NCBI RefSeq assembly: GCF_023898315.1
Contig: NC_064616.1
Coordinates: forward strand, 709,371,389-709,435,388
DNA length: 64,000 nt
Source: Schistocerca nitens
Taxonomy: Eukaryota; Arthropoda; Insecta; Orthoptera; Acrididae
Direction of reading: 5' to 3'
Below are positions 35,978-47,843 of this stretch, in pieces. The position numbers and the translations under genes are program-made. The first letter of the stretch is position 1. Each line of letters opens with the position of its first letter. The notes under the pieces are model-generated. The model was not told the origin of the DNA. It worked only from the letters and a program-made list of their open reading frames with translations, and made no database searches.

Positions 35978-38330
35978 ATAATGCGAATTATTTTACTCAG
36001 TCATATAACTAACACTTGGTTCAAGAATCATAAAAGAAGGTTGTATACATGGAAGAATCCCGGAGATACTAAAAGGTACCAGATAGATTATATAATGGTA
36101 AGACAGAGATTTAGGAACCAGGTTTTAAATTGTAAGACATTTCCAGGGGCAGATGTGGACTCTGACCACAATCTATTGGTTATGAACTGCAGATTAAAAT
36201 TGAAGAAACTGCAAAAAGGTGGGAATTTAAGTAGATGGGACCTGGATAAACTGAAAGAACCAGAGGTTGTACAGAGTTTCAGGGAGAGCATAAGGGAACA
36301 ATTGACAGCAGTGGGGGAAAGAAGTACAGTAGAAGAAGAATGGGTAGCTCTGAGGGATGAAGTAGTGAAGGCAGCAGAGGATCAAGTAGGTAAAAAGACG
36401 AGGGCTAGTAGAAATCCTTGGGTAACAGAAGAAATATTGAATTTAATTGATGAAAGGAGAAAATATAAAAATGCAGTAAATGAAGCAGGCAAAAAGGAAT
36501 ACAAACGTCTCAAAAATGAGATCGACAGGAAGTGCAAAACGGCTAAGCAGGGATGGATAGAGGACAAACGTAAGGATGTAGAGGCTTATCTCACTAGGGG
36601 TAAGATAGATACTGCCTACAGGAAAATTAAAGAGACCTTTGGAGAAAAGAGAACCACTTGTATGAATATCAAGAGTTCAGATGGAAATCCAGTTCTAAGC
36701 AAAGAAGGAAAAGCAGAAAGGTGGAAGGAGTATATAGAGGGTCTATACAACGGCGATGTACTTGAGGACAATATTATGGAAATGGAAGAGGATGTAGATG
36801 AAGATGAAATGGGAGATACAATACTGCGTGAAGAGTTTGTCAGAGCACTGAAAGACCTGAGTGGAAACAAGGCCCCGGGAGTAGACAACATTCCATTAGA
36901 ACTACTGACAGCCTTGGGAGAGCCAGCCCTGACAAAACTCTACCATCTGGTGAGCAAGATGTATGAGACAGGCGAAGTACCCTCAGACTTCAAGAAGAAT
37001 ATAATAATTCCAATCCCAAAGAAAGCAGGTGTTGACAGATGTGAAAATTACCGAACTATCAGTTTAATAAGTCACAGCTGCAAAATACTAACACGAATTC
37101 TTTACAGACGAATGGAAAAACTGGTAGAAGCCGACATCGGGGAAGATCAGTTTGGATTCCGTAGAAATATTTGAACACATGAGGCAATACTGATCTTATG
37201 ACTTATCTTAGAAGAAAGAGTAAGGAAAGGCAAACCTACGTTTCTAGCATTTGTAGACTTAGAGAAAGCTTTTGACAATGTTGACTGGAATACTTTCTTC
37301 CAAATTCTAAAGGTGGCAGGGGTAAAATACAGGGAGCGAAAGGCTATTCACAATTTGTACAGAAAGCAGATGGCAGTTATAAGTGTCGAGGGACATGAAA
37401 GGGAAGCAGTGGTTGGGAATTGAGTGAGACAGGGTTGTAGCCTCTCCCCAATGTTATTCAATCTGTGTATTGAGCAAGCAGTAAAGGAAACAAAAGAAAA
37501 ATTCGGAGTAGGTATTAAAATCCATGGAGAAGAAATAAAAACTTTGTGGTTCGCCGATGACATTGTAATTCTGTCAGAGACAGCAAAGGACTTGGTAGAG
37601 CAGTTGAACGGAATGGACATTGTCTTGAAAGAAGGATATAAGATGAACATCAACAAAAGCAAAACAAGGATAATGGAATGTAGTCGAATTAAGTCAGGTG
37701 ATGCTGAGGGAATTAGATTAGGAAATGAGACACTTAAAGTAGTAAAGGAGTTTTGCTATTTGGGGAGCAAAATAACTGATGATGGTCGAAGTAGAGAGGA
37801 TATAAAATGTATACTGGCAATGGCAAGGAAAGCGTTTCTGAAGAAGAGAAATTTGTTAACATCGAGTATAGATTTAAGTGTCAGGAAGTCGTTTCTGAAA
37901 ATATTTGTTTCGAGTGTAGCCATGTATGGAAGTGAAACATGGACGATAAATAGTTTGCACAGGAAGAGAATAGAAGCTTTCGAAATGTGGTGCTACAGAA
38001 GAATGCTGAAGATTAGATGGGTAGATCACATAACTAATGAGGAGGTATTGAATAGAATTGGGGAGAAGAGGAGTTTGTGGCACAACTTGATGAGAAGAAG
38101 GGATCAGTTGATAGGACATGTTCTGAGGCATCAAGGGATCACCAATTTAGTATTGGAGGGCAGCGTGGAGGGTAAAAATCATAGAGGGAGACCAAGAGAT
38201 GAATACACTAAGCAGATTCAGAAGGATGTAGGTTGCAGTAGCTACTGGGAGATGAAGAAACTTGCGCAGGATAGGGTAGCTTGGAGAGCTGCATCAAACC
38301 AGTCTCAGGACTGAAGACCACAACAACAAC
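35978..38330 (+). mobile_element. RTE-like LINE, 5'-truncated but largely open
   Basis: The frame from 35981 to 37174 (397 codons) starts inside the endonuclease (ITNTWFKNHKRRLYTWKNPG, IDYIMV, GADVDSDHNLL) and runs into reverse transcriptase (GVDNIPLELL, NYRTISLISHSCKILTRIL, DQFGFRRN). After stops near 37172 and 37200, the frame gives FVDLEKAFDNVDW with the first RT Asp. After a third stop near 37422, 37424-38314 gives VRQGCSLSPMLF, WFADDIVIL (catalytic pair intact), KEFCYLGSKI and the C-terminal region. The 3' end is gactgaag followed by caacaacaac. Only three in-frame stops were seen, so it is a rather young copy. Confidence 0.9.
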
Positions 38331-39049
38331 ATGGAAAAGCATTAAAATTTCAAGAAAACAAGATGAAAAACATGAGTAATTTATATTTTTGTATAATTTT
38401 ATTTCTCATTTTAACTTTTACCTTGTGAGATTTCCAGAAATATGACAGATACAAGTAATTAAAGCATTAGGAGTATTTGAAGAGTGAAATAGAAAAGTGA
38501 TGAACTGTCCTCATATGCTCATTATGTATCTACCTCTAAAGTGGAAAGAATGAACAATGTTTGTTTGTAATGACCCTATTTCAGATGAGAGTAAGTTGAA
38601 TATTTTATAGTACTGATATCATCTGATACTAACCTACAGCATACCAAGCAGGGTACTGCAGAACCCCAACATAGCTACTACATTATTTGTAGCTGGTGGA
38701 AATAATTTATACTCTTCAGACAATGTGAGACTGTTAAAATGTCCCCACTAAACACTGCAACTTTTGAATTTTTTCATCTAAATTTATCTATACAATAGAT
38801 AATTGTAATGTTTATGGGGTTCCTTAGGGATCCCACTTCCAATTGATGAGAAAAGATGCACACTGTAGAAAGTTATGTTGATATAAGTGTGAAATGAATA
38901 TTTTAAATTTTAATGTGTTGTTGTGTGTAATAATGGTCCATCAGATATTTTTCTCTGTTAGTCATTTCTTTCAGTTCTGTTGCTAGAGTATATTATGTTT
39001 CAAAATAAGCTTGTCAAAAAAATGAAAGTTAGAGAAGAAACATGGTTAC
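38331..39049. other. no feature recognised
   Basis: AT-rich spacer; may include the left end of the piggyBac element, whose terminal repeat was not located. Confidence 0.35.
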
Positions 39050-40745
39050 CACAGTGAATGAGAGATAGAAAAAGTAATAGAAATAATAGACACAATATCA
39101 GAACCGGGAGATAGTGATGTGGAGTCTGTGTGTTCAGAAATAGAAAATAATGTGGAGTCTGTGCGTTCAGAAATAGAAAATAATGTGGAAGGAATGGACA
39201 TGGCTGAAGATGTTATTGAAGGAAGGGCCAATGAAGAAGTGATTGATGAGATTCAAATGCTAAAGAGACCTACATACATGATGAAAAATGGAATGATATG
39301 ACAGTCAATGTACAAATAACCAAGCAGGAATCAGAAACAGGATATTCTGTCTAAATATAGTGGTTTCTTAGTGACTTTCTGGACTGTGTCTTCTATTATT
39401 GAGACTTTCATGTTGTTCATTAGAACTAATATAGTAGAAAAAGTTGTAAAATACACAAACCTAAAAGCAGAGACAGTCTGCAATTTATGGAATGTGACTC
39501 TTCTTTTTAATATATGTAATTGGATCCCAACAAGTACAACAGAAATGTTTAGTTTCATAGGGCTCTTTGTAATTATGGAAGCACTGAAAGCTAAAAGATA
39601 ACCATATGCAACAAAGGAAAATATTCCCAGCTTTATTTTCAAGAAATAGGTTTTCTGAACTTCTTTTGTACATCAGATCTGACGAGATGACCATTAGAGA
39701 GGAGCAGAGACAAATAGACAAATTTTATGCATTTAGAGAAACATTTACAGCTTTCACACATGAATGCTGTGTACACTATTACCTAAATAGTTATTTGAGA
39801 TGGGATGAGCAACTGGTAGCTTTTCTTGGGAAATGCCCTTTTATGGTTTACATGAAGTCCAAATCAGCTTGATATGGCATAAAAATTTGGGCCCTCTGCA
39901 GTGCTGAATCTTCACATGCTTTCAACTTACAGGTATACTCAGGGAAAAAAGGATATATGGAAAAGAATCAAGATGCTAGAGTTGTAATGGACCGTACATC
40001 TCCTTTCATAAGTGTTCCACTTGCACAGGAGCTATTGAAGCAAGGGCCAACCTTTACTGGTACATCTGTATTTCCAACTAATGCCTTTTTAAACACAATT
40101 TTTATCCATGTTCGCATCCAATGAAAATCTAACCCTAGTATCATAAGTGCCTAAAAAGAACAAGGCAATAATTCTTTTGAATTCTGAACACCATAATGCC
40201 AACTGTGGCACAGAAAAGGAGGAGTTTAAGCCCAATATTATTCTACACTAGAGGAAAACTTAAAGTTCTGTTGATACCATGAACAAAATGGCAAATGAGT
40301 ATTCATGCAACAGGACTACCAAGCTATGGCCATTTGTACTATTCTTGAATGTGATTGATGCAGCAGCCATAAATGCCTATGTCATTAGGAACAAAAAATA
40401 TCCTGATTGGAAGGCTCATGCACACAACAGAAGGAAAAATTTTTGTTATATCTATGACAAGAACTTATAAAGCCTCATGTGAAGCAAAGAATGCAGAAGC
40501 CAAATCAAATGCCTGAAAACACAAGAACAAAAATTAAGAAAATATTTATTAGTGAAGATGCAAGTCCAAGTTCAATGGTACCTCTGCAAGTGACTCCCAT
40601 GTTGGACTTTGCAAACTGTGTTCTAGGAAAAATGACCGGAGACGTAGAACAAAATGTGGCAAGTGCTATTGTTGTATGTGTAGTCAACATGCAGTTACAA
40701 AAACGAAACGTATGCAGAAATTACACTGATTCAAACTGAAACATG
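39050..40745 (+). mobile_element. piggyBac-like transposon relic
   Basis: The acidic N-terminus 39060-39300 contains a 33-bp tandem repeat encoding VESVCSEIENN twice. Then IVEKVVKYTNLKAE and FIGLFVIMEALK, LRWDEQLVAFLGKCPF, YGIKIWALC, EKNQDARVVMDR and VPLAQELLKQGPTFTGT follow the piggyBac core. MNKMANEYSCNRTTK (40279) and AAINAYVIRNKKYPDWKAH are its C-terminal core. Near 40615-40700 a frame with Cys-rich KCGKCYCCMCSQHAV resembles the terminal zinc-binding domain. Stops and frameshifts occur throughout. TTAA-flanked ends were not identified. Confidence 0.82.
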
Positions 40746-42928
40746 AGGAATTACAAATAGACACGACATTAGTGTGTTATTATATGTGATTACTTTTGTT
40801 TCTATACATCTACTATGTCTAACAATACATTTTGCTTTGTGGTACTCTGGTACACCCTCTCCCCCTCCCTCCTCCTCTTGTGTACAGTTTTTTTTTCGTT
40901 TTTTTTTTAAATGTGGAAGGTTAAGAATGTGTCAGCTGAGTCTGCAAGGAATTACATGATTAGTGTGAGAAGAAATGGCCACCAATGTGTTATCCAGCAC
41001 CTATTAAACACTAAAAGTAGTTAAACTACTTATTGTTACTAGGAAGTTATTCAGAATGTGTGCTCCTGAATAATGACACCCGTTTGGACCAAAGTAACTG
41101 CTTAAAATCTTTATATAGTTTATTCTTATTCCTAGTACCGATTTTCATGAACTAAGCTATTAATGAAATGAATAAATAACTTACAGCAAAGGGGACTATG
41201 AAATAACTACAAGGAGGAGCAGTAATCAGTAAACCCTGTTTTCTGAACAGATTTCCGCAAGAAATTTTTGAATTTACAAAAGTAATTCAAAATAAATCCT
41301 ATTGGGTTTCAGTAAACTCTATCTTGGCTTCGTAAGATACCCAAAATACATTATCATGTTACCTCATGCAATTAAGACTGCTATATATTCCAGCTTTTTG
41401 ACTTTTTCTCACGTGTCTCAGTTTATATTTACATAACAAATAGTAGTTTGTTTTGGTGTTTTACCATTTTTTGATTGTGCTCCTTTCAACTTAATTTTTA
41501 CTTAGTTGCAATCCCAAGAATTTTATCTGCACAGCCTCTTACTTTGTATTTGGATGGAAATTTGTCACAAGTTTTAACTGCAAATAGTGAGCATATCCAA
41601 AGTTTAATGAAAGTAAACTGACTACAATTCATTTATTAATGTCCAAGAATCCTTCATAAGTAGCTGCTTCTAATACTGTTTTTTTCTTACCATTTTTTTT
41701 TATAATATTTGTATCATCTGCCAACAAAATAAGGAGGAATAGGATTGAATTTCCTGTTGATGATAAGGCCATTATAGTTAGAGCACATGCTCAGAGATGA
41801 CCAGGTTAGGGGAAGGAAACTGGTTGTTCCTTTTAAAAGGGCATATGATAGCATTCCTCCTAATCTATTTAGGAAAACTACAGGAAATCCACATGTGGAA
41901 GCCTGAATGAAAAGCTCCTTCCAAAAACGAGTTCAATCTCCAATGCTGTTTGCACTGTAGCAAGGTCATCATGCAAAAAAAGTGTGCAAGAATGGACAAT
42001 CTCATACCAGGTGGCCACCTTCACATATTTATACTACTCCAAACAAAAGGTATGAAATATACCACTGCACATCACTTATCTTCTCTCTGACTGGTATTGG
42101 TCATGGATTACTGCATTAGCAGGGCTCATTATAAAATATGCTATTGATATAAACATTACAAAGGAGTTGAAAAATTATTTGCCTTGATTACACAGCAAAA
42201 GGTCACATGTCTGCTACTTAAATTTTCTCACGATTGTCAGTTAGGATTCTTGACACCCAAACTTTTGAAAAACTTTATTGGTAACAATATCAGAAGACTA
42301 ATTCTTCCTACTTGGAGACTTGATGTAATGGACTGAAAACTGATAAATATTCTTCAGACATGAATGCAAAGTAGGTCTGGTAAATTTCAATGATACAAGG
42401 GCCACTGTGGATGAGGTCAACTGTGAAAAAATGGTTTTGGTGATTTTTCTGCTGCTCGTGTACACTTACCGTCCACACATACACAAATTAAAGTCTCTAG
42501 CCCCATCCCCATCATGGTTTCAATCTGTATGTTCAAGCTAATCTCAATAACTGTAGGGATTTTGATACGGTTTTTACTAATAGACTGATTCCCAAGGAAG
42601 GTTTGCGGGCACATGGAATAGAAGTAAGTCCGCCTGCAGCTGTGCCAAGCAAGTGCAATCTGCTGCTACTGGGAGGCCTGTGTGAGCTACTAAAGACTTT
42701 CTAAACTCCCTGTGATGTTGGACGTATCAAATATAAAGCTGACAAGAACAGAATTTTTGGTATATAGTTAATGTTTAAGGGGTGTGATGGAAAATGTGCA
42801 AAAAGGTCACACTGAAAATGTAGTTGTTATTAGACTGGCGCTGATATTGCATATTCAGCTAGTGGCCATAGCTAGTGCTGAAGTCAGGTGGAAAGGTCAG
42901 TGTTGTAGCTCGCAGCGCCTGTCATTGC
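40746..42928. other. no gene recognised
   Basis: Over 2 kb of intron sequence. 41700-42640 has scattered fragments that look like decayed repeats (for example tttgatacggtttttacta near 42554), too damaged to assign. Confidence 0.3.
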
Positions 42929-42941
42929 CACAAGATGTAAC

Positions 42942-43440
42942 TTTTTTTTCTTTTTCTTTTCTTTTTTTTTTTTCTTTATTGGATTTCGATTCCTCTCAGG
43001 GAGGGGGGGAGGGGGGAGGCGGCAGCGGCACAATACGCCACTCTGCAGCCTACAGAAAAGTTAAAAAACAGAATTAGGAGATATGAGAACAATAAAACCG
43101 TCACTGTTAAAAACTGAAACATGGAGAAAAAGATGTGAAGAAAATATAAAAACAAACGGTAGGTGATGCTGATTAAAACACATAGTAAATAGGCAGGCAC
43201 AACTAAAAAACACCGCGACTGTCTGGTTTCTGTTCGCAAGAGATAAAAAACACAACTAGCGACAGTATGGTGGCTGTTCGCAATACTGAAAGGAAATGCA
43301 CAACACTGAACACTCACTTAAAACAGCACTATAGAGGCGACATGGCGGCAGATGGGGGGAGGGAGGATCCCGACCAATGAGGGGGAAAAGAAAGGGAGGA
43401 GAGGAAAAGAAAAAAGGGGGGAGCCGATGAACAGAGGGGA
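42942..43440 (-). mobile_element. retroposon with poly-A tail
   Basis: A T-rich tract at 42942-42981 is the poly-A tail of a minus-strand insertion. The body extends to the GC-rich, G-run-containing head near 43440. A 13-bp duplication with two mismatches flanks it (cacaagatgtaac at 42929-42941, cacaaggtgtcac at 43441-43453). No coding domain or tRNA-like promoter was identified. Confidence 0.6.
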
Positions 43441-43551
43441 CACAAGGTGTCACTCCAAATACCAGTTAAATATGGAACAGATAGCATTAGTGCCTCACGA
43501 GCACTTTCCTGGCATTTGCTGGTTAGATCATTTAAGTTATATGAAAGTGAT

Positions 43552-43786
43552 AAAATAAAATGTCGTGTGACTAGGGTCTCCCGTCGGGTAGACCGTTCAC
43601 CGGGTGCAATTCTTTCGATTTAACGCCACTTCGGCGACTTGCGCATCGATGGGGATGAAATGATGATTGGGACAACACAACACCCAGTCCCTGAGCGGAG
43701 AAAATCTCCGTCCCAGTCAGGAATCGAACCCCAGCCCTTAGGATTGACATCCTGTCGCGCTGCCAACTCAGCTACTGGGGGCAGAC
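43552..43786 (-). mobile_element. tRNA-derived SINE (family D)
   Basis: On the minus strand the head reads agtagctgagttggcagc (box-A-like) and ggttcgattcc (box B). The middle part includes gattttctccgc and ctgggtgttgtgttgtcc, which also occurs in the SINE at 59122-59345. An 11-bp duplication, atgaaagtgat, lies at 43541-43551 and 43787-43797. Confidence 0.85.
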
Positions 43787-44004
43787 ATGAAAGTGATTAT
43801 CTTCAGTTACTTCAAGTTATTCTCTGAATTTTCACCACAACTCTAAGAAGTGGCCCTTAAACAAAATTACCGCTACTCTAGACAATGCGTCCGACCGTCA
43901 ATGCTTCATGCTATCCATGTGAAGCCGGGGTGGGTCACTAATAAAATTATAAACGTAGTAAAATCAAGGAAATGAGGGGGCTAACATGTACGAAAGATTA
44001 CTTA

Positions 44005-44160
44005 GCATGATTAAGATTTTCTATGGTTTCCCTAAATTGCTTAAGGCGAACGTCCATTTGGATAGTTTGCAAAGGTAACCGCCAATTTTCTGTCCCATCC
44101 TTGTCCACTCTGGCCGTGTGCTCCACTCCTATTGACCACGACGTCATCGGTACTGCAAAT
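44005..44160 (+). mobile_element. SINE family B, decayed 3' part
   Basis: tttccctaaattgctt, cccatccttg and gtgtgctcc follow the order of the family-B tail seen at 57752-58000, with many changes. The head is missing. Confidence 0.5.
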
Positions 44161-44239
44161 ATTAACAATTGTGGCCTTTCTTCGACAGTTAAATGAACTT
44201 TCACTCAGCATTAATAAGCAGAGTCGCTCAAAGTAGTTC

Positions 44240-44760
44240 CATACTCATGGAATGAGCGGAGGGGAGCAGATGCAGGGATTCTACATCTCCTTTCTGGCCC
44301 AGGTCCTAGTGGAGATTGTTTGCCGTTGCCCTCCTGTAACGAAGTGTGACGTGTGTATTTGTGTAGTGTGGATGACAGTGTTGAGTGCTTGTGCAGTGCA
44401 GTTACGGGATTGTGTTGTTACACATGAAGGGAAGCGAGTGTGTGAAATTCAGTGTCGGCACATAGCCTGCTCCTCTTGATGAGCTTCAATAGCGTCGAGC
44501 GTAACGTCCGTATCCGACAGAATTCATCAACAGTGTCTTTCATTTCATGAGTCATCGCAGGGAAGATTTGAAATTTAATCTAAGACATTGGCGCAAAGAT
44601 TGGTGACCAGGAAGTTAACACCACCACTTCTCTTTCCCTTGCCGGCCAAATACTGGCAGTGAACATTTCATTCACCACCAGGATTCGAACTGGCTTAACT
44701 TCGAGTCGAACGCCATAGCACAAATGTGCAGTAGCGACTTTCTTTGCGACTTCGGCTGCG
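44240..44760 (-). mobile_element. SINE-like sequence, low certainty
   Basis: ccaggattcgaact near 44680 is an inverted box-B-like motif followed by a tRNA-like arrangement (cttcgagtcgaacgccat). The rest of the block up to 44260 has no recognised structure. No clear target duplication. Confidence 0.35.
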
Positions 44761-44817
44761 GTGGCAGGTAAATTAATAATAACATTAGTATTATTAATAA
44801 TAATAATAACAATAGCA

Positions 44818-45545
44818 ATATTTTAAACATAGCTAAACAACAGCAACGGTTTCACGTAATAAAATTATAAACAGCCGAACAGTTACAATGGATAAAGAAA
44901 TTCTTTACCTAGGTTTCGACAAATATAAATTTGTCTTCTTCAGAAGGTAACGATTTTACATTAGTAAGGACTAATATACCATCGCCGTTTTTACAATTGT
45001 CGGCATAGATCCATGTGTCAAAAATAAAATATAGCCCTAGAATTAGGGTTTGTCACGTTAATATCAAATAGCTCACGGATCTTGCAGAGCTTACAACCGA
45101 CTGAGTGTAATCGGCGAGCGTAGTTACTCTGAAAACAGGCAGGTGGCGCTCGTGCCGAGAACCATGTGCCAATTGGCTTACAAAGGCAACGTGTAAATTA
45201 TCAGTATTTATAACGTCCTAAGGTAAAGTAACACTAAAAAAAGGAAGGAAATTAACACTCCCGTTATAACAGTATGGGAGCATTGGTACAAATAATGTCT
45301 GTTGAGTTCTTGTACATTTGTACCAATGCTCCCATACTGTTATAACGGGAGTATTAATTTCCTTCCTTTTTTTAGTGTTACTTTACCTAAGGACGTTATT
45401 AATACTGATAATGTAACGGCGATGGTACATTAGTCCTTACTAATGTAAAATTGTTACCTTCTGAAGTAGACAAATTTATATTTGTCGAAACCTAGGTAAA
45501 GAATTTCTTTATCCATTGCAACTGGTCGGCTGTTTATAATTTTAT
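44818..45545. mobile_element. palindromic element 2 with hammerhead-like core
   Basis: A 14-bp duplication, taataacaatagca (44804-44817 and 45546-45559), bounds the element. A short left tail (44818-44856) precedes a long palindrome running from 44857 to about 45547. The left arm carries an extra, unmatched segment of about 200 bp (44989-45198). The centre is near 45300. The arms are nearly identical elsewhere, so it folds into a very long hairpin. There is no ORF. It has the same plan as 12908-13207 although the two share no long sequence identity. Confidence 0.75.
44903..44946 (-). ncRNA. candidate type I hammerhead ribozyme
   Basis: Reading the minus strand from 44946: stem I CUU, core CUGAAGA (44943-44937), one extra A, stem II GACAAA/UUUGUC (44935-44930 and 44923-44918) with loop UUUAUA, core GAAA (44917-44914), ACCUAGGU forming a minimal, self-complementary stem III, A17 at 44906, then AAG closing stem I. 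Predicted cleavage follows 44906. Stem sequences differ from the candidate at 13125-13166 but pairing is kept. The mirror copy at 45471-45477 reads CUGAAGU and has lost A9. Activity untested. Confidence 0.45.
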
Positions 45546-45688
45546 TAATAACAATAGCAGAAATCGTAATAACAGTAATAATACAACAATTGTTACATTC
45601 CATCATGTATTTTGTATTTTCCATTGTTTCACAATAATAATAATAACTAAGTGAATTAAGGAATAGGTTGAAATAGTTTGATATTTAC

Positions 45689-45875
45689 CATTCATTATGT
45701 ACATTGTAGAAAATCCCGACAGGATCATACTAATGGACATGCCGAAGCAGCTGAAGAAACAGAGTGTTCGACGACCGAAGTGTTTCAATAAAATTGTGTT
45801 TGCCACGCTCATACCAAATCGCACCATCCCCAGGAATACAGTCGCCAAGTTTGGATCTATCTCAGTTCCAATGTC
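45689..45875 (-). CDS. facilitated trehalose transporter-like sugar porter, internal exon (TM8-9)
   Basis: Exon of 187 bp on the minus strand, between acceptor TTTTCTTCCACAG and donor GTAAAT. It starts in phase 0, matching the upstream exon, and ends with one base of a Gly codon, matching the last exon. The 62 codons give ATVFLGMVRFGMSVANT (TM8; Asn26 corresponds to GLUT1 N317), then KHFGRRTL, the GRR loop motif between TM8 and TM9, then a hydrophobic TM9. The short loop before TM8 (DIGTEIDPNL) is extracellular in this family. The splice phases make membership in one gene very likely despite a 28-kb intron to the next exon. Confidence 0.9.
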
Positions 45876-46754
45876 CTGTGGAAGAAAATATTCTTTAGAA
45901 GATTCGCTTTATTTACATCGAGTTACAACAGATATCGTGAATGCATTGCATTTTACAGATGCCTAATGCACAGTCAGTGTAAAACGTTTTCGGAGACTCC
46001 CGTATTTTGGCTGTGAAACGTGTCCGGATGTGAATCAGTACATTAACAAAGACGTAGAATGTAAATTTCAGATGATGTGGTATTTCTGTATTACATCAAG
46101 TACATAAAATTAAAAGCACAATATCAATTTCGTCACTGACACCAAAATTATAAATTTTGTTTATTCTCGACATGTAAAATGTATTTAGACACGAGAAAAT
46201 TTAAAGACAACCCATTTTAACCTGTGATTAAAGATGAAAGACAGGCTCGAATGAGATGAAGTTGAAGAAATAAATCGACTGTGGTCTTGTTTAACAAATC
46301 ATTCTGCCATTCACCTCTATTAATACGGTGAAAGCACAGAAAACCAAAATCAGGATGGTCTGACGGCAGTTCGAACCCTGTTCCTCCTGAATGCGATGCA
46401 TGTGTCTTAAGCATTACGGCAATTAATTTAGAAAACTGAGCCTTTGTCAACAAAAAAGAAAAAGGCTTTGCGGTGTTTACGGTGCGGTAGCACCAAAAGT
46501 GTAGTGTGTACATAAGACTTATAGTATGGAAACAGTGTGTTCGGAGCATAGCTCTCGTCGTGCTGTTTAGTACATTATCAATCGATATGTGAAGGGTTCA
46601 GATAATTTTTGCTAACAAGAATTAAACAACTGTTGATAACTTAAGTTTTAAACTGTTATCAGTTTTTGTTACTTAACGCAAATAATGAGAGTCGCAGTAA
46701 TTGCACTATCCAGCTTTCTCTGTGCGTTTGAGATAACATTCATAATTCCTCATA
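45876..46754. other. intron, no feature recognised
   Basis: A possible box-B-like motif in reverse (cagttcgaaccct near 46370) hints at an old SINE; nothing else supported. Confidence 0.35.
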
Positions 46755-46765
46755 CGACCCTTAGA

Positions 46766-46954
46766 AAATGGCTCTGAGCACTATGGGACTTAACATCTTA
46801 GGTCATCAGTCCCCTAGAACTTAGAACTAGTTAAACCTAACTAACATAAGGACATCACACACATCCATGCCCGAGGCAGGATTCGAACCTGCAACCGTAG
46901 CAGTCGCGCGGTTCCGGACTGCGCGCCTAGAACCGCGAGACCACCGCGGCCGGC
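46766..46954 (-). mobile_element. SINE family A
   Basis: Minus-strand copy with tail atggctctgagcactatggg and box B ggattcgaacc in reverse. An 11-bp duplication, cgacccttaga, at 46755-46765 and 46955-46965. It is shortened at the 3' tail. Confidence 0.92.
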
Positions 46955-46965
46955 CGACCCTTAGA

Positions 46966-47389
46966 GGAAAAAATTTGTGAGCATTAGCTTTCTTCATAGC
47001 CGTGCCAATATATTTCGTTACCGTTAGACCAATAAATTCTCCTTAAACTGACTCCACTGTAAAACAGTCGCCGAATAATTTTTTCAGTACTTTACCTGGA
47101 TAAGTTTTGCGTATCACGTGTGGATGATCATTTATAATTTAGTTATATTTGAGATCAGTGTTTTATGGAATAAGCATCATAGCATTTTACGTTTATGGTC
47201 TGGATTTGTTAACATGGTGTGTCATGGCCTAGTTCAAAATCTAAAAATGTAAACTACCTAATAATTTGTACACAGACTGTATGTATTGGGATGTTTGATA
47301 TTTACAGACATAAACATGTATAAATTCTGATGAATGTAGAAATTCTGAGATCTCTGAATGCTTCTTTAGGTGCTTTGATTTATTTAGCA
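46966..47389. other. intron, no feature recognised
   Basis: AT-rich sequence before the LINE; nothing supported. Confidence 0.4.
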
Positions 47390-47843
47390 TCTACGTGCGT
47401 CTCTTCATACAAATCTGTATTACGATATCACTGACATTCACCTATTGTAGGACCTTAGAACATATTCTGAACTCGAAAACAATCAGTATATCCGTCAGCA
47501 TGACATTCTCCAAGTCAACCAACATGGATTCCGAAACCATCGATTATGCAAAACCCTGCTCGTGCAATTTCTCACATTGTATCCTGAAAGCCACTGATCA
47601 AGCAAACAGGTAGCTGAAATAATTCTTGACTTCCGAAAAGCATTTCATTCAGTACCACACGAACGATAATAACGAAATTTGTGACTACATTGAGGATCTA
47701 TTGGCAGGAAGGACGCAGCATGTTATCCTATCTTGATTGGCGAGTGATCTTCAGATGTAGAAATCGCTTCAGCAGTGCCCCAGGGAAGTATGGATCCTTT
47801 CTGTTCGTGTTATATATTAAAAATCCAGCGGACGATATTAATA

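Noticed and set aside
37348-37662. Minus-strand ORFs opposite the RTE copies (also 36616-36891, 61604-61879, 62442-62651)
   Set aside because: Mirror frames of the plus-strand reverse transcriptase; Ser/Ile-rich peptides arise from the antisense of Glu/Lys codons.
43352-43558. Charged, Gly/Lys/Arg-rich ORF
   Set aside because: Low-complexity translation of the G/A-rich head of a poly-A retroposon.
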